DNA of 64,000 bases from an uncultured Acidobacteriota bacterium (GCA_903832055.1 CAILAC010000013.1:372001-436000); one strand, 5' to 3'; positions 16,884-25,600 are shown, counted from the stretch's first letter. Made by a program: numbers and translations. The notes: generated by a model not told the origin, from the letters alone.

Positions 16884-16914
16884 ACGTTTTCGGCAGCACT
16901 CACAGGAGCAACCC

Positions 16915-18141
16915 TTGGAACCAGTCATGGAACCCGTCACCCTCGCCAGCATCCAGATCGCCCGCCACCGCCTCGGCGACGCCATCCATCTCTCCCCCTG
17001 CCAGCTCTCGCACCACCTCTCCGAACACATCGGCCTGCCCATCTATCTCAAGCTCGAAAACCTGCAGCGCACCGGCAGCTTCAAAGAGCGGGGCGCTCTC
17101 AACAAGCTGCTCACCCTCACCAAAGAGCAGCGCCAGCGCGGCGTCATCGCTGCCTCGGCCGGCAACCACGCACAGGGAGTCGCCTTTCACGCCACCCAAC
17201 TCGGCGTCCGATCTCAAATTGTGATGCCCCAGGCCACGCCGCTGGTCAAGGTCGTTTCGACGCGCAACTTCGGCGCTGACGTCATCCTGCACGGCGCCAA
17301 CTACGACGAGGCCTGCGAAGAAGCCCTGCGCCTCTGCGCCGAACAGGACCTCACCTTCATCCATCCTTTTGACGACCCCGACGTAATCGCCGGCCAAGGC
17401 ACCATCGGCCTCGAACTCCTCGAACAAGTCCCCAATCTCGAAGCGGTTGTCGTCCCCATCGGCGGCGGAGGCCTCATCAGCGGCATCGCCTGCGCCCTCA
17501 AGGAATCCAACCCCGCCATCCGCGTCATTGGCGTCGAACCCGAAAAGCTCCCCTCGATGCTGAGAGCCCGCGAGGCAGGCGCGCCGATAACTATCCCCGC
17601 CCAGGCCACGATCGCCGACGGCATTGCCGTGCGCCGTGCCGGAGACTTCACGCTGCCTCTCGTCACCCGCTACGTCGACGAAATCGTCACCGTAGACGAT
17701 GAGGAAATCGCCAGCTCCATCCTCATGCTCCTCGAACAGGAAAAAACCCTTGCCGAAGGAGCAGGAGCGGCGGCCCTCGCAGCCCTGCTGCAGCAGAAAA
17801 CCGGCCTCAGCAGCCAGCGCACCGCCGTGCTGGTCTGCGGCGGCAACATCGACGTCACCCTGCTCGCCAAAATCATCGAGCGCGGCCTGGTCAAAGATGG
17901 CCGCCAGTTGCGCCTCCGCGTCTACCTCCTCGACCGCCCCGGCGCGCTCTTCCAGCTCACCCGCATCCTCGCCGAGCAGCGCGCAAACATCGTCGAGACC
18001 CTCCACAACCGCGCATATTACGGCGTCTCTCTCGCCGAAACCGTCATCGACATCACCCTCGAAACCCGCGGCACCGCCCACATTACCGCCATTTGCCAGG
18101 CCCTGACTCTCGCCGATTTCCGCTTTGAACGTATTCTCTAA
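16915..18141 (+). CDS. ilvA: Threonine dehydratase (threonine ammonia-lyase) with ACT domain
   Basis: PLP enzyme converting threonine to 2-oxobutanoate, the first committed step to isoleucine (or, in the catabolic form, threonine breakdown). The PLP lysine is Lys57 in TGSFKERGALNKLL, followed by SAGNHAQG and the phosphate-binding IGGGGLISG loop. A single ACT-like domain occupies about residues 330-408 (LRVYLLDRPGALFQLTRILA) and probably binds an amino acid effector. The TTG at 16915 is preferred because AGGAG at 16904-16908 lies six bases before it; an ATG at 16927 is the alternative. The Ile/Thr-coding leader and terminator upstream point to the biosynthetic role. Confidence 0.9.
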   Translation: MEPVMEPVTLASIQIARHRLGDAIHLSPCQLSHHLSEHIGLPIYLKLENLQRTGSFKERGALNKLLTLTKEQRQRGVIAASAGNHAQGVAFHATQLGVRSQIVMPQATPLVKVVSTRNFGADVILHGANYDEACEEALRLCAEQDLTFIHPFDDPDVIAGQGTIGLELLEQVPNLEAVVVPIGGGGLISGIACALKESNPAIRVIGVEPEKLPSMLRAREAGAPITIPAQATIADGIAVRRAGDFTLPLVTRYVDEIVTVDDEEIASSILMLLEQEKTLAEGAGAAALAALLQQKTGLSSQRTAVLVCGGNIDVTLLAKIIERGLVKDGRQLRLRVYLLDRPGALFQLTRILAEQRANIVETLHNRAYYGVSLAETVIDITLETRGTAHITAICQALTLADFRFERIL

Positions 18142-18176
18142 CCAATGTGAATCATTCTTTACCGCCAGGGAATTCC

Positions 18177-18839
18177 ATGTACACGCCAGCATTCAACAAA
18201 ATCGACGACCGCGCCGTGCTCATCGAAGCGATGCGCCTGTATTCCTTCGCAATTCTTTTTGGCCCCGACGCTTCTGGGCATCCCGTCGCGACCCATCTCC
18301 CGCTGGTCGTACACGATCAAGGAGAATTGGGCGTCCTCGAGGGCCACTTTGCCCTCGCCAACCCCCACTGGAAATCCCTCGCCAACCGCGAAACCCTCGT
18401 CGTCTTTTCCGGCCCGCACAGCTATGTTTCGCCCAGCCTCTACGAGAGCCCAAAGTCGGTTCCGACGTGGAACTATGTCGCCATTCACGCGACCGGCATG
18501 CTGCAGATTATCGAAGACGATGCGAATGACCCTGCCGCCACCCATGAACGCAAGGAAGCTCTACTCAAGAATCTAATCGCAGCTCACGAGCCTGCCTACG
18601 CCGCCCAATGGAACGAACTGCCCCTCAGCTACCGCAACTCGATGACCAGCGGCATCGTCGGCTTTCGCATTCCCATCGCCAAGCTTGAGGGCAAATTCAA
18701 ACTCAGCCAGAACCGCCCCGAAATCGACCGCCAGACCGTGCAAGCCGCCCACGCCGTCGGCTCCCCCGACCAACAAGCCCTCGCCGCCTGGATGCAGCGA
18801 CTCATGGCTCAATCTCAAGGGAACAGAACGTCAGATTGA
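18177..18839 (+). CDS. PaiB-like FMN-binding protein
   Basis: A 220-residue PaiB-family protein, usually annotated as an FMN-binding negative transcriptional regulator. Typical segments are MYTPAFNKIDDRAVLIEAM at the start, THLPLVV, FALANPHWK, SYVSPSLYESPKSVPTWNY and IVGFRIPIAKLEGKFKLSQN. The fold is a split beta-barrel flavin domain; some relatives regulate sporulation or protease genes in Bacillus. I start at 18177, where AGGGA lies about six bases upstream, rather than the in-frame ATG at 18147. It follows the threonine dehydratase by 35 bases and may share its transcript. The ligand here is unknown. Confidence 0.85.
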   Translation: MYTPAFNKIDDRAVLIEAMRLYSFAILFGPDASGHPVATHLPLVVHDQGELGVLEGHFALANPHWKSLANRETLVVFSGPHSYVSPSLYESPKSVPTWNYVAIHATGMLQIIEDDANDPAATHERKEALLKNLIAAHEPAYAAQWNELPLSYRNSMTSGIVGFRIPIAKLEGKFKLSQNRPEIDRQTVQAAHAVGSPDQQALAAWMQRLMAQSQGNRTSD

Positions 18840-18890
18840 ACAAAAGTTAGTGGCCGCCTCTGGACACAGGAAAGCTATCTTCAGCTAGTC

Positions 18891-20658
18891 TTGCATTGGA
18901 TGGCTCTCCAAATCCAAGCCCCAGTTCCGAATCGTCTGTCAACTGCCATCTTTGTCGGCAAATCCTCTCTGCTGCAGTTACGCCGCGCGGCACGCAACGC
19001 CTTGGATGGGACGCATCAACATCCTCAATATTCTGCTCCCCAGTTCGCCCATACCACAGCCAAATCTGAGACTCCACTCTGGACAGACACCAATCCGTCT
19101 GAAGCCTGGTATCAACGCGGCAAGATACAAAACCTGCGCGTCGCCGCAGGCCGACTCCACCTCTGCGTGATTCCACCCGACGAGGTCTTTTCCTTCTGGA
19201 AGCAGGTCGGCCGGGCCTCCGCGTTGAAAGGCTACGTGCGCGGTCGTATGCTTCAGGAAGGCTGCATGATTCCTGCAATTGGAGGCGGGCTTTGCCAGCT
19301 CTCCAACGCGCTCTACCAGGTTGCCTTGGATGCAGGTTGCGAAATCCTTGAGCGCCATCCGCACTCCCGTATTGTGCCCGGCTCCGCCACCGCCGCCGGA
19401 CGCGATGCAACCGTAGCCTGGAATTACATCGACCTGCGCTTTCGAAGCTCAAGACCAATCCAATTGCGAGTGGTGCTTACGGCTACCGAACTTCATGTTT
19501 CAATTCACATGACGGAACTGAGTTCAGATGCAGAGCATCCTGAAAAGCGAGCCTCAACGGCTCTTAAAGTCCCACCCATACATGGCGATCATGCCTGTGA
19601 AAGCTGTGGCAACACCAGTTGCTTTCGTCACGCTCCAGCGACGATCAACCTTGGACTTCGGTCGCGATCAGCGTTCCTCCTCGACGCTGCCTGGCCTGAG
19701 TTCAAGAGCTATGTAGCCACGCATCACAATCCCGAGGATATCCTCGCCGTCCCTCTTCACGGAGAACGCTGGAATCGCCCGCAATTCAGTTGGCCCAGCG
19801 AAGGCTTTTCCTCTGTCCATACAGCTACGCTGACCACACTGGCGCAGGCACTTCGCAATCGCAGCCTTCCCGCACAAGGTGCGAGCCGTCAAAGCATTCT
19901 CCTAAAAAGGGCTTCTTCCCTCGCCCGGCAACTAGCGAAATCTCTCAATCCTGACGTAGATGAGGTTTACGTTTCGCAGTCGATTCTTCCATCTCTCTGG
20001 CAATCTGGAGTACTCGGCGGCCGACGCATCCGCGTCTTCATGTCGCAGTTGCCCATGGTCACTCTTCAGTCCACCCTCGACGAAGCGCTTCGCCACCATC
20101 CCAAAAGCCCAACGCTGGGAGACTTCCGCGCCGATCCGGGGCTGATGTATGCAGAAGAAGAAGCACTGCGTCATGCGGACCATCTCATCACGCCTCATGC
20201 CTATATTGCCGCTCTCTTCCAAACCAAAACCACACTACTTGAGTGGTCCATACCTCCGACGTTGTCCGCTGCGCCAACTCCTTCCGCAAATAGCCGACCA
20301 ACGATCCTCTTCCCTGCCTCCACGCTCGGCAGAAAAGGCGCTTACGAATTGCGGGAGGCTCTGCGAGGGCTAAGCATTAAACTCCTTCTCAGGGCCGGTT
20401 CTTGAATCAGCAGACTTTTGGAGTGGATTCGATGTGCAACGCGTCGATGCAACGAAACCCTTCGCGGCCAACCTTGTCGTGCTGCCCACAATCGTTGAGG
20501 CGCAGCCCAGAATGCTTCTCCGCGCCCTCACTGCCGGCCTTCCGGTCATCACAACCAAAGTAAGCGGGTTGCATTCTGACTGCGGCGCAATCTGGGTCGA
20601 ATCTCTCAATTCTGCGCATTTGCGCTCTCTCATCGTTCACCAACTGGGTACTTCTTGA
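18891..20658 (+). pseudogene. VanW-domain/glycosyltransferase protein, frameshifted
   Basis: The first frame (18891-20405) encodes a VanW-like domain at about residues 75-190 (PDEVFSFWKQVG; GGGLCQLSNALYQVA; HPHSR). A cysteine motif follows (CESCGNTSCFRH), then a region resembling the N-terminal lobe of a GT4-type glycosyltransferase. It ends early at TGA 20403. The missing C-terminal lobe continues in another frame from about 20390 to 20658 (GPVLESADFW...LPTIVEAQPRMLLRALTAG), so a one-base slip lies near 20385-20400. Either the gene is broken, the assembly has an error, or expression needs frameshifting. The start is a TTG at 18891; an ATG at 18900 is an alternative. Confidence 0.75.
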
Positions 20659-20745
20659 TCGACCCCGCTGAACTGGGCTCAACATCGATTCTCTCTCGCT
20701 TCCCCCATCCACTCCACTTTGGTATACTTCGTTAGTTGCCCCCAT

Positions 20746-20830
20746 GCGGAGGTGGCGAAATTGGCAGACGCACAAGCTTGAGGTGCTTGCGCCGCAAGGC
20801 ATAGGGGTTCAAGTCCCCTCCTCCGCACCA
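20746..20830 (+). tRNA. tRNA-Leu(GAG)
   Basis: An 85-base class II tRNA. The acceptor stem GCGGAGG (20746-20752) pairs with CCTCCGC (20820-20826), followed by the discriminator A and an encoded CCA. The anticodon stem CAAGC/GCTTG encloses TTGAGGT, giving anticodon GAG. A long variable arm and the GGTTCAAGTCC T-arm are present. TATACT at 20723-20728 is a plausible -10 box. secG follows about 70 bases later, an arrangement seen in many bacteria. Confidence 0.97.
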
Positions 20831-20899
20831 AAATTCTCCCGTCCCGGGCTTTTGAACAAGAAGACCCAGCGGATGTGGCCCAAGAAAGCAGTATCCCGA

Positions 20900-21217
20900 A
20901 TGCATTTTCTGCTCTACGCGGTAATCGCCGTTCACATCATCGTTTGCCTGTTCCTCATCGGCGTCGTCCTGCTGCAGCAGGGCAAGACCGCAGACCTCGC
21001 CGGCACATTTGGCGGCCAGGGTTCGCAGACTGCTTTTGGCCCCCGCGCCGCTGCCAACCTGCTCACCCGCATGACCGGCTACGCAGCAGCCCTCTTCATG
21101 ATCACTTCGCTCTCGCTTACCGTGCTCTACCTGCGTTCCTCGGGCAGCAGCACCTCCGTCTTCTCTGGCATGAAGGGCTCAGCCCCCATCTCGGCCCCCG
21201 CCAAGCCCGGCAAGTAA
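20900..21217 (+). CDS. secG: Preprotein translocase subunit SecG
   Basis: A 105-residue protein with two membrane segments (residues about 2-22 and 51-75) and the conserved SecG centre VVLLQQGKTADLAGTFGGQG. SecG associates with SecY and SecE to assist protein export through the inner membrane. The ATG at 20900 gives the normal N-terminus; the open frame runs upstream through the tRNA and is not coding there. The proline/alanine-rich tail is usual for the family in this group. A strong terminator follows at 21253. Confidence 0.93.
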   Translation: MHFLLYAVIAVHIIVCLFLIGVVLLQQGKTADLAGTFGGQGSQTAFGPRAAANLLTRMTGYAAALFMITSLSLTVLYLRSSGSSTSVFSGMKGSAPISAPAKPGK

Positions 21218-21252
21218 TGCGTTTCAGGTAATTCAATTTAAGCCTCGATAAG

Positions 21253-21300
21253 GCCCACATCCCGGCGCCAGCCACATCGGCGCAGGATGTGGGTCTTTCT
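21253..21300 (+). terminator. Intrinsic terminator after secG
   Basis: GCCCACATCC (21253-21262) pairs with GGATGTGGGT (21285-21294), with a 22-base loop that can itself fold, followed by a T-rich TCTTTCTTCT. It lies about 35 bases after the secG stop and ends that transcript. Confidence 0.75.
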
Positions 21301-21340
21301 TCTGCCCATCAAAAATCCGCCAACCCCTTAAAATGAACGT

Positions 21341-22030
21341 ATGGACTCAACCGCTTCCGCTCCTACCCCTGCCGCCTCACCCAGGCCAATCATCCTCGAA
21401 AGCTTCCCCGTCGGCCCCCTCCAGTGCAACTGCACCATCCTCGGCGACCCCACCACCCACGAGGCCATCGTCATCGACCCCGGCGAAGAGATCGCCCGCA
21501 TCCACAAGCGGCTCACCGAGCTCGGCCTCAAAGTCACCCAGATCCTCATCACCCACGCGCATATTGACCACATCGGCGGCGCGCTCCGCCTCAAGCGCCT
21601 AACCGGCGCACCTATCCTGTTGAATGAAAATGATTTGCCCCTCTTGCAGATGATGCAGATGCAAGCCGGCTGGCTCGGTATCCCTACCCCGGAAACCGCC
21701 ACCCCCGACGCCAGCCTCGCTGAAGCCATGCAAGTTGGCCTCGCCTCGCTCCCCGCCCACGTCATCCACACGCCCGGCCACACCCAGGGCAGCGTCTGCC
21801 TCTACTTCCAGCCCAGCGCTCAACTACCCGGCGGCCTGCTCGTCGCCGGAGACACGCTCTTCGCCGGCAGCATCGGACGAACCGACCTCCCCGGCGGCAA
21901 CAGCCGTCAGATTCTCAGCTCCATCCACAACCGCCTGCTCGTCCTGCCCGAACAGACCCCAGTGCTCCCCGGCCACGGCCCTGCCACCACCATCGGCCAC
22001 GAAAAGCAGCGCAATCCGTTCCTCGCCTGA
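21341..22030 (+). CDS. MBL-fold metallo-hydrolase (glyoxalase II-like)
   Basis: A 229-residue metallo-beta-lactamase-fold enzyme. The metal site is THAHIDHIGG (His72, His74, Asp76, His77), with further ligands in HTPGHTQGSVC, LVAGDTLF and LPGHGPATTIGHEK. This group includes hydroxyacylglutathione hydrolases and many proteins of unknown substrate. The N-terminus (SFPVGPLQCNCTILGD) fits the YcbL/glyoxalase II branch. Cytoplasmic; no signal peptide. It follows the secG terminator and has its own start. Confidence 0.88.
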   Translation: MDSTASAPTPAASPRPIILESFPVGPLQCNCTILGDPTTHEAIVIDPGEEIARIHKRLTELGLKVTQILITHAHIDHIGGALRLKRLTGAPILLNENDLPLLQMMQMQAGWLGIPTPETATPDASLAEAMQVGLASLPAHVIHTPGHTQGSVCLYFQPSAQLPGGLLVAGDTLFAGSIGRTDLPGGNSRQILSSIHNRLLVLPEQTPVLPGHGPATTIGHEKQRNPFLA

Positions 22031-22041
22031 ACCGAAGCAAA

Positions 22042-22176
22042 CTAGACCAAATGCAGCATCACGGCGACAATCAGCGCCACGCCAAATCCAACGACGGCCA
22101 GCGCACGCTTCATCAGCATTCGAACAACCATTGATTTCTGGGGTGGAAGGGCGGCGCTATACGAATGAATACTCAC
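22042..22176 (-). CDS. 44-residue single-span membrane microprotein
   Basis: A short minus-strand frame starting with GTG at 22176, preceded by GAGGAG at good spacing. It encodes a polar N-terminus and one membrane segment (RALAVVGFGVALIVAVMLHL) near the C-terminus. It ends at TAG 22042-22044, twelve bases past the stop of the convergent hydrolase gene. No similarity is recognised. The ribosome site and the clean hydrophobic segment argue that it is real. Confidence 0.45.
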   Translation of the reverse strand: MSIHSYSAALPPQKSMVVRMLMKRALAVVGFGVALIVAVMLHLV

Positions 22177-22307
22177 AAGATTCTCCTCTGCGGTACGTCC
22201 TCTTTTCCGGCTCACCGGAAACCTAAGTACCGCGCAGTCAGAACCTTAGTACCCTGCCCTATGAATGCGCCCTCCCAATTTCGCGCCAGCCGCATCCCCT
22301 GAAAGCA

Positions 22308-24632
22308 CTAGTTACCGAGCGCCTTCAGCTTCGCCGTCGCCGCATCAATCGCCTTCGACTCCTCCAGCAGCACCTGCCCCACCGTCACCGTCGAGGTATC
22401 CGCCACCGCCCACTTCCGCTGCTCAATCGCCTCCCGCACCGCCGGCAGGGTCTTCACCCCATAGCCCGTATACGCCCCCGGCGCATAAAGCTGATGCTTG
22501 AAGTAGCTCCTCCCCGGCAGCCCCTCCTTGCGGAAATAAGCCCGCTCCGTCTGCATTAGCAGCTGATTCACCGCCTCGATCCCCGACCCATCCAGCACCG
22601 CGTCCTTCGCCTCCGCCGCCTTCACCGCGTCCTGGTAAGCCTTGGCACTGGCCGTCAGCGCGGCAGCTCCATTCTCCAGCGGCGCAAAATTCAAAAACGG
22701 CGGCGCATCTTCCCGTTTCGGCGCGCCCAGCGGCTCCTGCGGATCGCTCACCGCCTCAAACGCGCCCTCATCGATCTGCTTGTTCTTCTCCGCAATCTCA
22801 TCCTGCTCCGTCTTCAGCAGCTTCTTCACCTCATCCACATACGTCCCGACCGTCTCTGCTGAATTGGCAAAGTTATACGGCAGCAGCTCCGCATCGGCCA
22901 TCCGCATCACCGCCGTCCCAGCCACCTGCGCCAGCGCCCGCCCGTACACAAATTCCGTATCGGCAAAGTGCGTGTACCAGTAAAAATCGTCGTAAATCGA
23001 GTGGTACTCGCTCCCCCGCCCCTCCCCGCCAAACCCCAGGTCCAGCGAAGGAATCCCCGCAAAGTCAAGAAACGACACGTAATCCGAACCATCCCCAAGC
23101 GCACCAATCCGCAGATCAGCCCGGCTGCGCGCCTCAGCCCTGTCGCTGCTGTCACCCATCGCTATCTGCGCCTTGCGGCTGCGCTCCAGCACCGTCCCAC
23201 CCTTTTCCGGGTCCGTCACCTCTGCGGCCACCCCGTTGATGAAGTGCTCCAATCCATGCGACCCCTCGGCACCATAAAACCCGCGCCCGTTCGAGTCAGA
23301 ATTCACATACATCACCGCCTTCTGCCGCAGCTCGGCCACGTGCGTCTCCACCCACTCCGTCGAACCAAGCAGCCCCGGCTCTTCCCCGTCCCATGCGCAG
23401 TAGACAATCGTCCGCCGCGGCTTCCAGCCCTGCTTCACCAGTGCGCCCAGCGCCCGCGCCTCTTCCAGCTCGACACTCATGCCAGAAATCGGGTCCTCCG
23501 CGCCATTCACCCACGCGTCATGATGGTTGCCGCGAATCACCCACTCATCCGGCTCCACGCTGCCCGGAATCTTGGCAATCACGTCATACAGCGTCTTGAT
23601 GTCCCAGTTTGAAAACATCTTCAGATGCACCTGCGCCGCCGTAGCAGGGCTCGCCGCGCCCATCCCCTGGCCCATGTGGTAGGTCAACGGCAGCCCGCCG
23701 CGCCACTTTGCCGGTGCCACGCGCCCCGTCATCGCCTCCAGCAGCGGCGTCGCGTCTGCATACGAAATCGGAATCACCGGAATCTTGGTGATAATCGGCG
23801 AATCCTTCCGGTCCAGCCGCTTCGCATCCTTGGTCGCACCCACCTCAGGCGTCAGCGGGTCACCGGGAAAATCCGTGTCATTCACCCCACCGCGCTGCAC
23901 CCCATCCTTTGGCCGCCCCGCACCCTTCGGAAACGAATCCGCCACGCCATACCCATCGCCAGACGGGTCAGAATAGATGATGCAGCCCACCGCGCCATGT
24001 TCAGCCGCGACCTTGGGCTTGATGCCTCGCCACGCCCCGCCATACCGCGCAATCACCACCGCGCCCTTGACCGAAATTCCCAGCCGATCAAGCTCCTCGT
24101 AATCCTCGCGGGTTCCGTAGTTCACATACACCAGCGGCCCGGTCACGTCGCCATCGGCTGAATAGGCGTTGTACGTGGGCAGCTGCTCGTCCGTCTGCCC
24201 TGAGGTCGGGTCCTCTGGAACCACCGGCTCCTTCAAGCTGGCCGTGAATTTCACCTTGCCGGTCGCGTCCTTCAACTCAACAAGTCGCTCTTTAGGCGTG
24301 GGAAACAGCACGTAGAAGTTCTCAATCTGCGCATCAAAGCCCCATTCCTTGAACTTCGCCAGCATCCACTCCGCATTGTCCTTGTCGTACGCCGAGCCAA
24401 CATGGTGGGGCCGCGCCGAGAGCCGCCGCATGTTCTCCTTGATCACCGCCGGCTCCGGCAGCCCGCGAAACTTCCCTTCCCACGTCCGCTCCATCGCCGA
24501 GGCCGCGTGCGAAAAACCCTCCAAACGCGCCTCCGCCTTCATTGCCTCAGGCGCTCCCTGAGCCAAACTGACAAACGGCTGAAAAACCAAAGAAGGCAGC
24601 AACACCACGGCCAGCAAACGAGAACCAAGCAT
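22308..24632 (-). CDS. Secreted M28 metallopeptidase, glutamate carboxypeptidase II (PSMA)-like
   Basis: A 774-residue exported protein (signal peptide about 1-26, ending SLAQG). After an N-terminal region comes a protease-associated (PA) domain at about 160-290 (LVYVNYGTREDYEEL; VVIARYGG). The M28 zinc peptidase core follows at about 345-560: GNHHDAW, DPISGMSVELEEA and DGEEPGLLGSTEW supply zinc ligands and the catalytic Glu. The C-terminal 150 residues resemble the transferrin-receptor dimerisation domain. This is the same domain order as human PSMA. It probably trims peptides in the periplasm or outside. Flanking non-coding repeats lie just upstream of its start. Confidence 0.9.
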   Translation of the reverse strand: MLGSRLLAVVLLPSLVFQPFVSLAQGAPEAMKAEARLEGFSHAASAMERTWEGKFRGLPEPAVIKENMRRLSARPHHVGSAYDKDNAEWMLAKFKEWGFDAQIENFYVLFPTPKERLVELKDATGKVKFTASLKEPVVPEDPTSGQTDEQLPTYNAYSADGDVTGPLVYVNYGTREDYEELDRLGISVKGAVVIARYGGAWRGIKPKVAAEHGAVGCIIYSDPSGDGYGVADSFPKGAGRPKDGVQRGGVNDTDFPGDPLTPEVGATKDAKRLDRKDSPIITKIPVIPISYADATPLLEAMTGRVAPAKWRGGLPLTYHMGQGMGAASPATAAQVHLKMFSNWDIKTLYDVIAKIPGSVEPDEWVIRGNHHDAWVNGAEDPISGMSVELEEARALGALVKQGWKPRRTIVYCAWDGEEPGLLGSTEWVETHVAELRQKAVMYVNSDSNGRGFYGAEGSHGLEHFINGVAAEVTDPEKGGTVLERSRKAQIAMGDSSDRAEARSRADLRIGALGDGSDYVSFLDFAGIPSLDLGFGGEGRGSEYHSIYDDFYWYTHFADTEFVYGRALAQVAGTAVMRMADAELLPYNFANSAETVGTYVDEVKKLLKTEQDEIAEKNKQIDEGAFEAVSDPQEPLGAPKREDAPPFLNFAPLENGAAALTASAKAYQDAVKAAEAKDAVLDGSGIEAVNQLLMQTERAYFRKEGLPGRSYFKHQLYAPGAYTGYGVKTLPAVREAIEQRKWAVADTSTVTVGQVLLEESKAIDAATAKLKALGN

Positions 24633-24725
24633 GAACGCTCCTGAAGCATCTGAATTTTGAGGAAATCACCCGGCAAGGGTCGGATATCGCCCAGTATATC
24701 TTCCCTTGCCCTTGCCTCTCTGGTT

Positions 24726-24914
24726 GTCATTTCCAAAGCGAATCTGCTGCTCTTGCCTTTCTTGCTGTCATTCCCAAAGGGAATCTGCTGCTCTCGCCTT
24801 TCTTGCTGTCATTCCCAAAGCGAATCTGCTGCTCTTGCCTTTCTTGCTGTCATTCCCAAAGGGAATCTGCGGCTCTTGCCTTTCTTGCTGTCATTCCCAA
24901 AGCGAATCTGCTGG
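24726..24914. repeat. 41-bp tandem repeat array, about 4.6 copies
   Basis: The unit begins GTCATTCCCAAAG and ends GCCTTTCTTGCT; copies start at 24726, 24767, 24808, 24849 and 24890, exactly 41 bp apart. Copies alternate between AAAGCGAA (1, 3, 5) and AAAGGGAA (2, 4), suggesting growth by 82-bp duplication. Since 41 is not a multiple of three and the unit lacks stops, all three plus frames stay open, but there is no sign of a real gene. It fills most of the 442-bp gap between the peptidase and the next gene. The rest of the gap holds a GC-rich palindrome at about 24928-24947. Confidence 0.88.
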
Positions 24915-25074
24915 GCTTTACCGGAGGGAGGCGGGGGATTCATCCCCCGCACAAGCCACCCAACAAATCCGCGCAAAGCGCGAACCCCACCCCCTCGCCC
25001 ATTTGCCGATAATTATCCCCCAAAAGCGCACAATCATCTCAAGTACCAAGCCAACCCACTTCTGGAGATAAACC

Positions 25075-25557
25075 ATGGACGATTTCTTGCAGCAAAAATC
25101 AGCTAGTTGGAGGAAATTGATTGCAACAGCAGAGAGCGCGGGCCTACACGAAACCCCGACCATCAGCCAGCTTGTAAAGAAAGTTGCCAAAATCACAGGC
25201 ATCTACCCCGTGCCCAACATCGCCGTCGATGTCTGCATGCAAGCCTACGTCGAATGCATGCAGGAACACCTCGAAAAGAAGACCAACCCGGAAGACACCT
25301 TCCGCGCCGTGCGCCTCGCCTACTGCTTCGTTCTGCCCCGCCTCACTGACTCTGACTCCATCCGCGACTTCATCGCCTGCGTCGTACACGGCATGGCGAT
25401 TAACCTGATTCCCAGCCAGGAAGGTACCCGGTTACTCTACGGTGCTCAAGTCGGATACTCCGCCTTGGCGACTCCAAATACAAACAAAAAACGCGTAAAA
25501 AACACACAAAATACACCAGGTAACCAGCCGATAAACCAATCGCCATCAACCACATAG
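25075..25557 (+). CDS. Hypothetical protein
   Basis: A 160-residue, mostly helical soluble protein of unrecognised family. It contains conserved-looking stretches (TISQLVKKVAKITGIYPVPN; DVCMQAYVECMQEHLEKK; ACVVHGMAINLIPSQEG) and a polar, asparagine-rich tail from about residue 135. No signal peptide, membrane segment or catalytic motif is visible. An upstream CTGGAGATAAACC provides a plausible ribosome site. It stands alone between the tandem repeat array and the YedK-like gene. Confidence 0.7.
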   Translation: MDDFLQQKSASWRKLIATAESAGLHETPTISQLVKKVAKITGIYPVPNIAVDVCMQAYVECMQEHLEKKTNPEDTFRAVRLAYCFVLPRLTDSDSIRDFIACVVHGMAINLIPSQEGTRLLYGAQVGYSALATPNTNKKRVKNTQNTPGNQPINQSPSTT

Positions 25558-25600
25558 AGCCAAAATGTGCAAAAAACACCCCACCCCCCCTTTTTGACTG

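Noticed and set aside
16707-17279. A 190-codon plus frame over the threonine dehydratase leader
   Set aside because: It runs out of frame into the dehydratase gene, is low-complexity, and conflicts with the attenuator layout.
16900-18192. A 430-codon minus-strand frame
   Set aside because: Shadow of threonine dehydratase, which has clear motifs on the plus strand.
20744-20899. N-terminal extension of SecG over the tRNA
   Set aside because: The stretch is the tRNA-Leu gene and spacer; SecG starts normally at 20900.
24726-24914. CRISPR-like regular repeats
   Set aside because: The 41-bp units abut with no unique spacers and there are no cas genes nearby; this is a tandem repeat.
24657-25106. 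Open frames of 149, 121 and 69 codons over the tandem repeat
   Set aside because: A stop-free 41-bp unit keeps all three frames open automatically; the repeated peptides have no ribosome site or protein-like composition.
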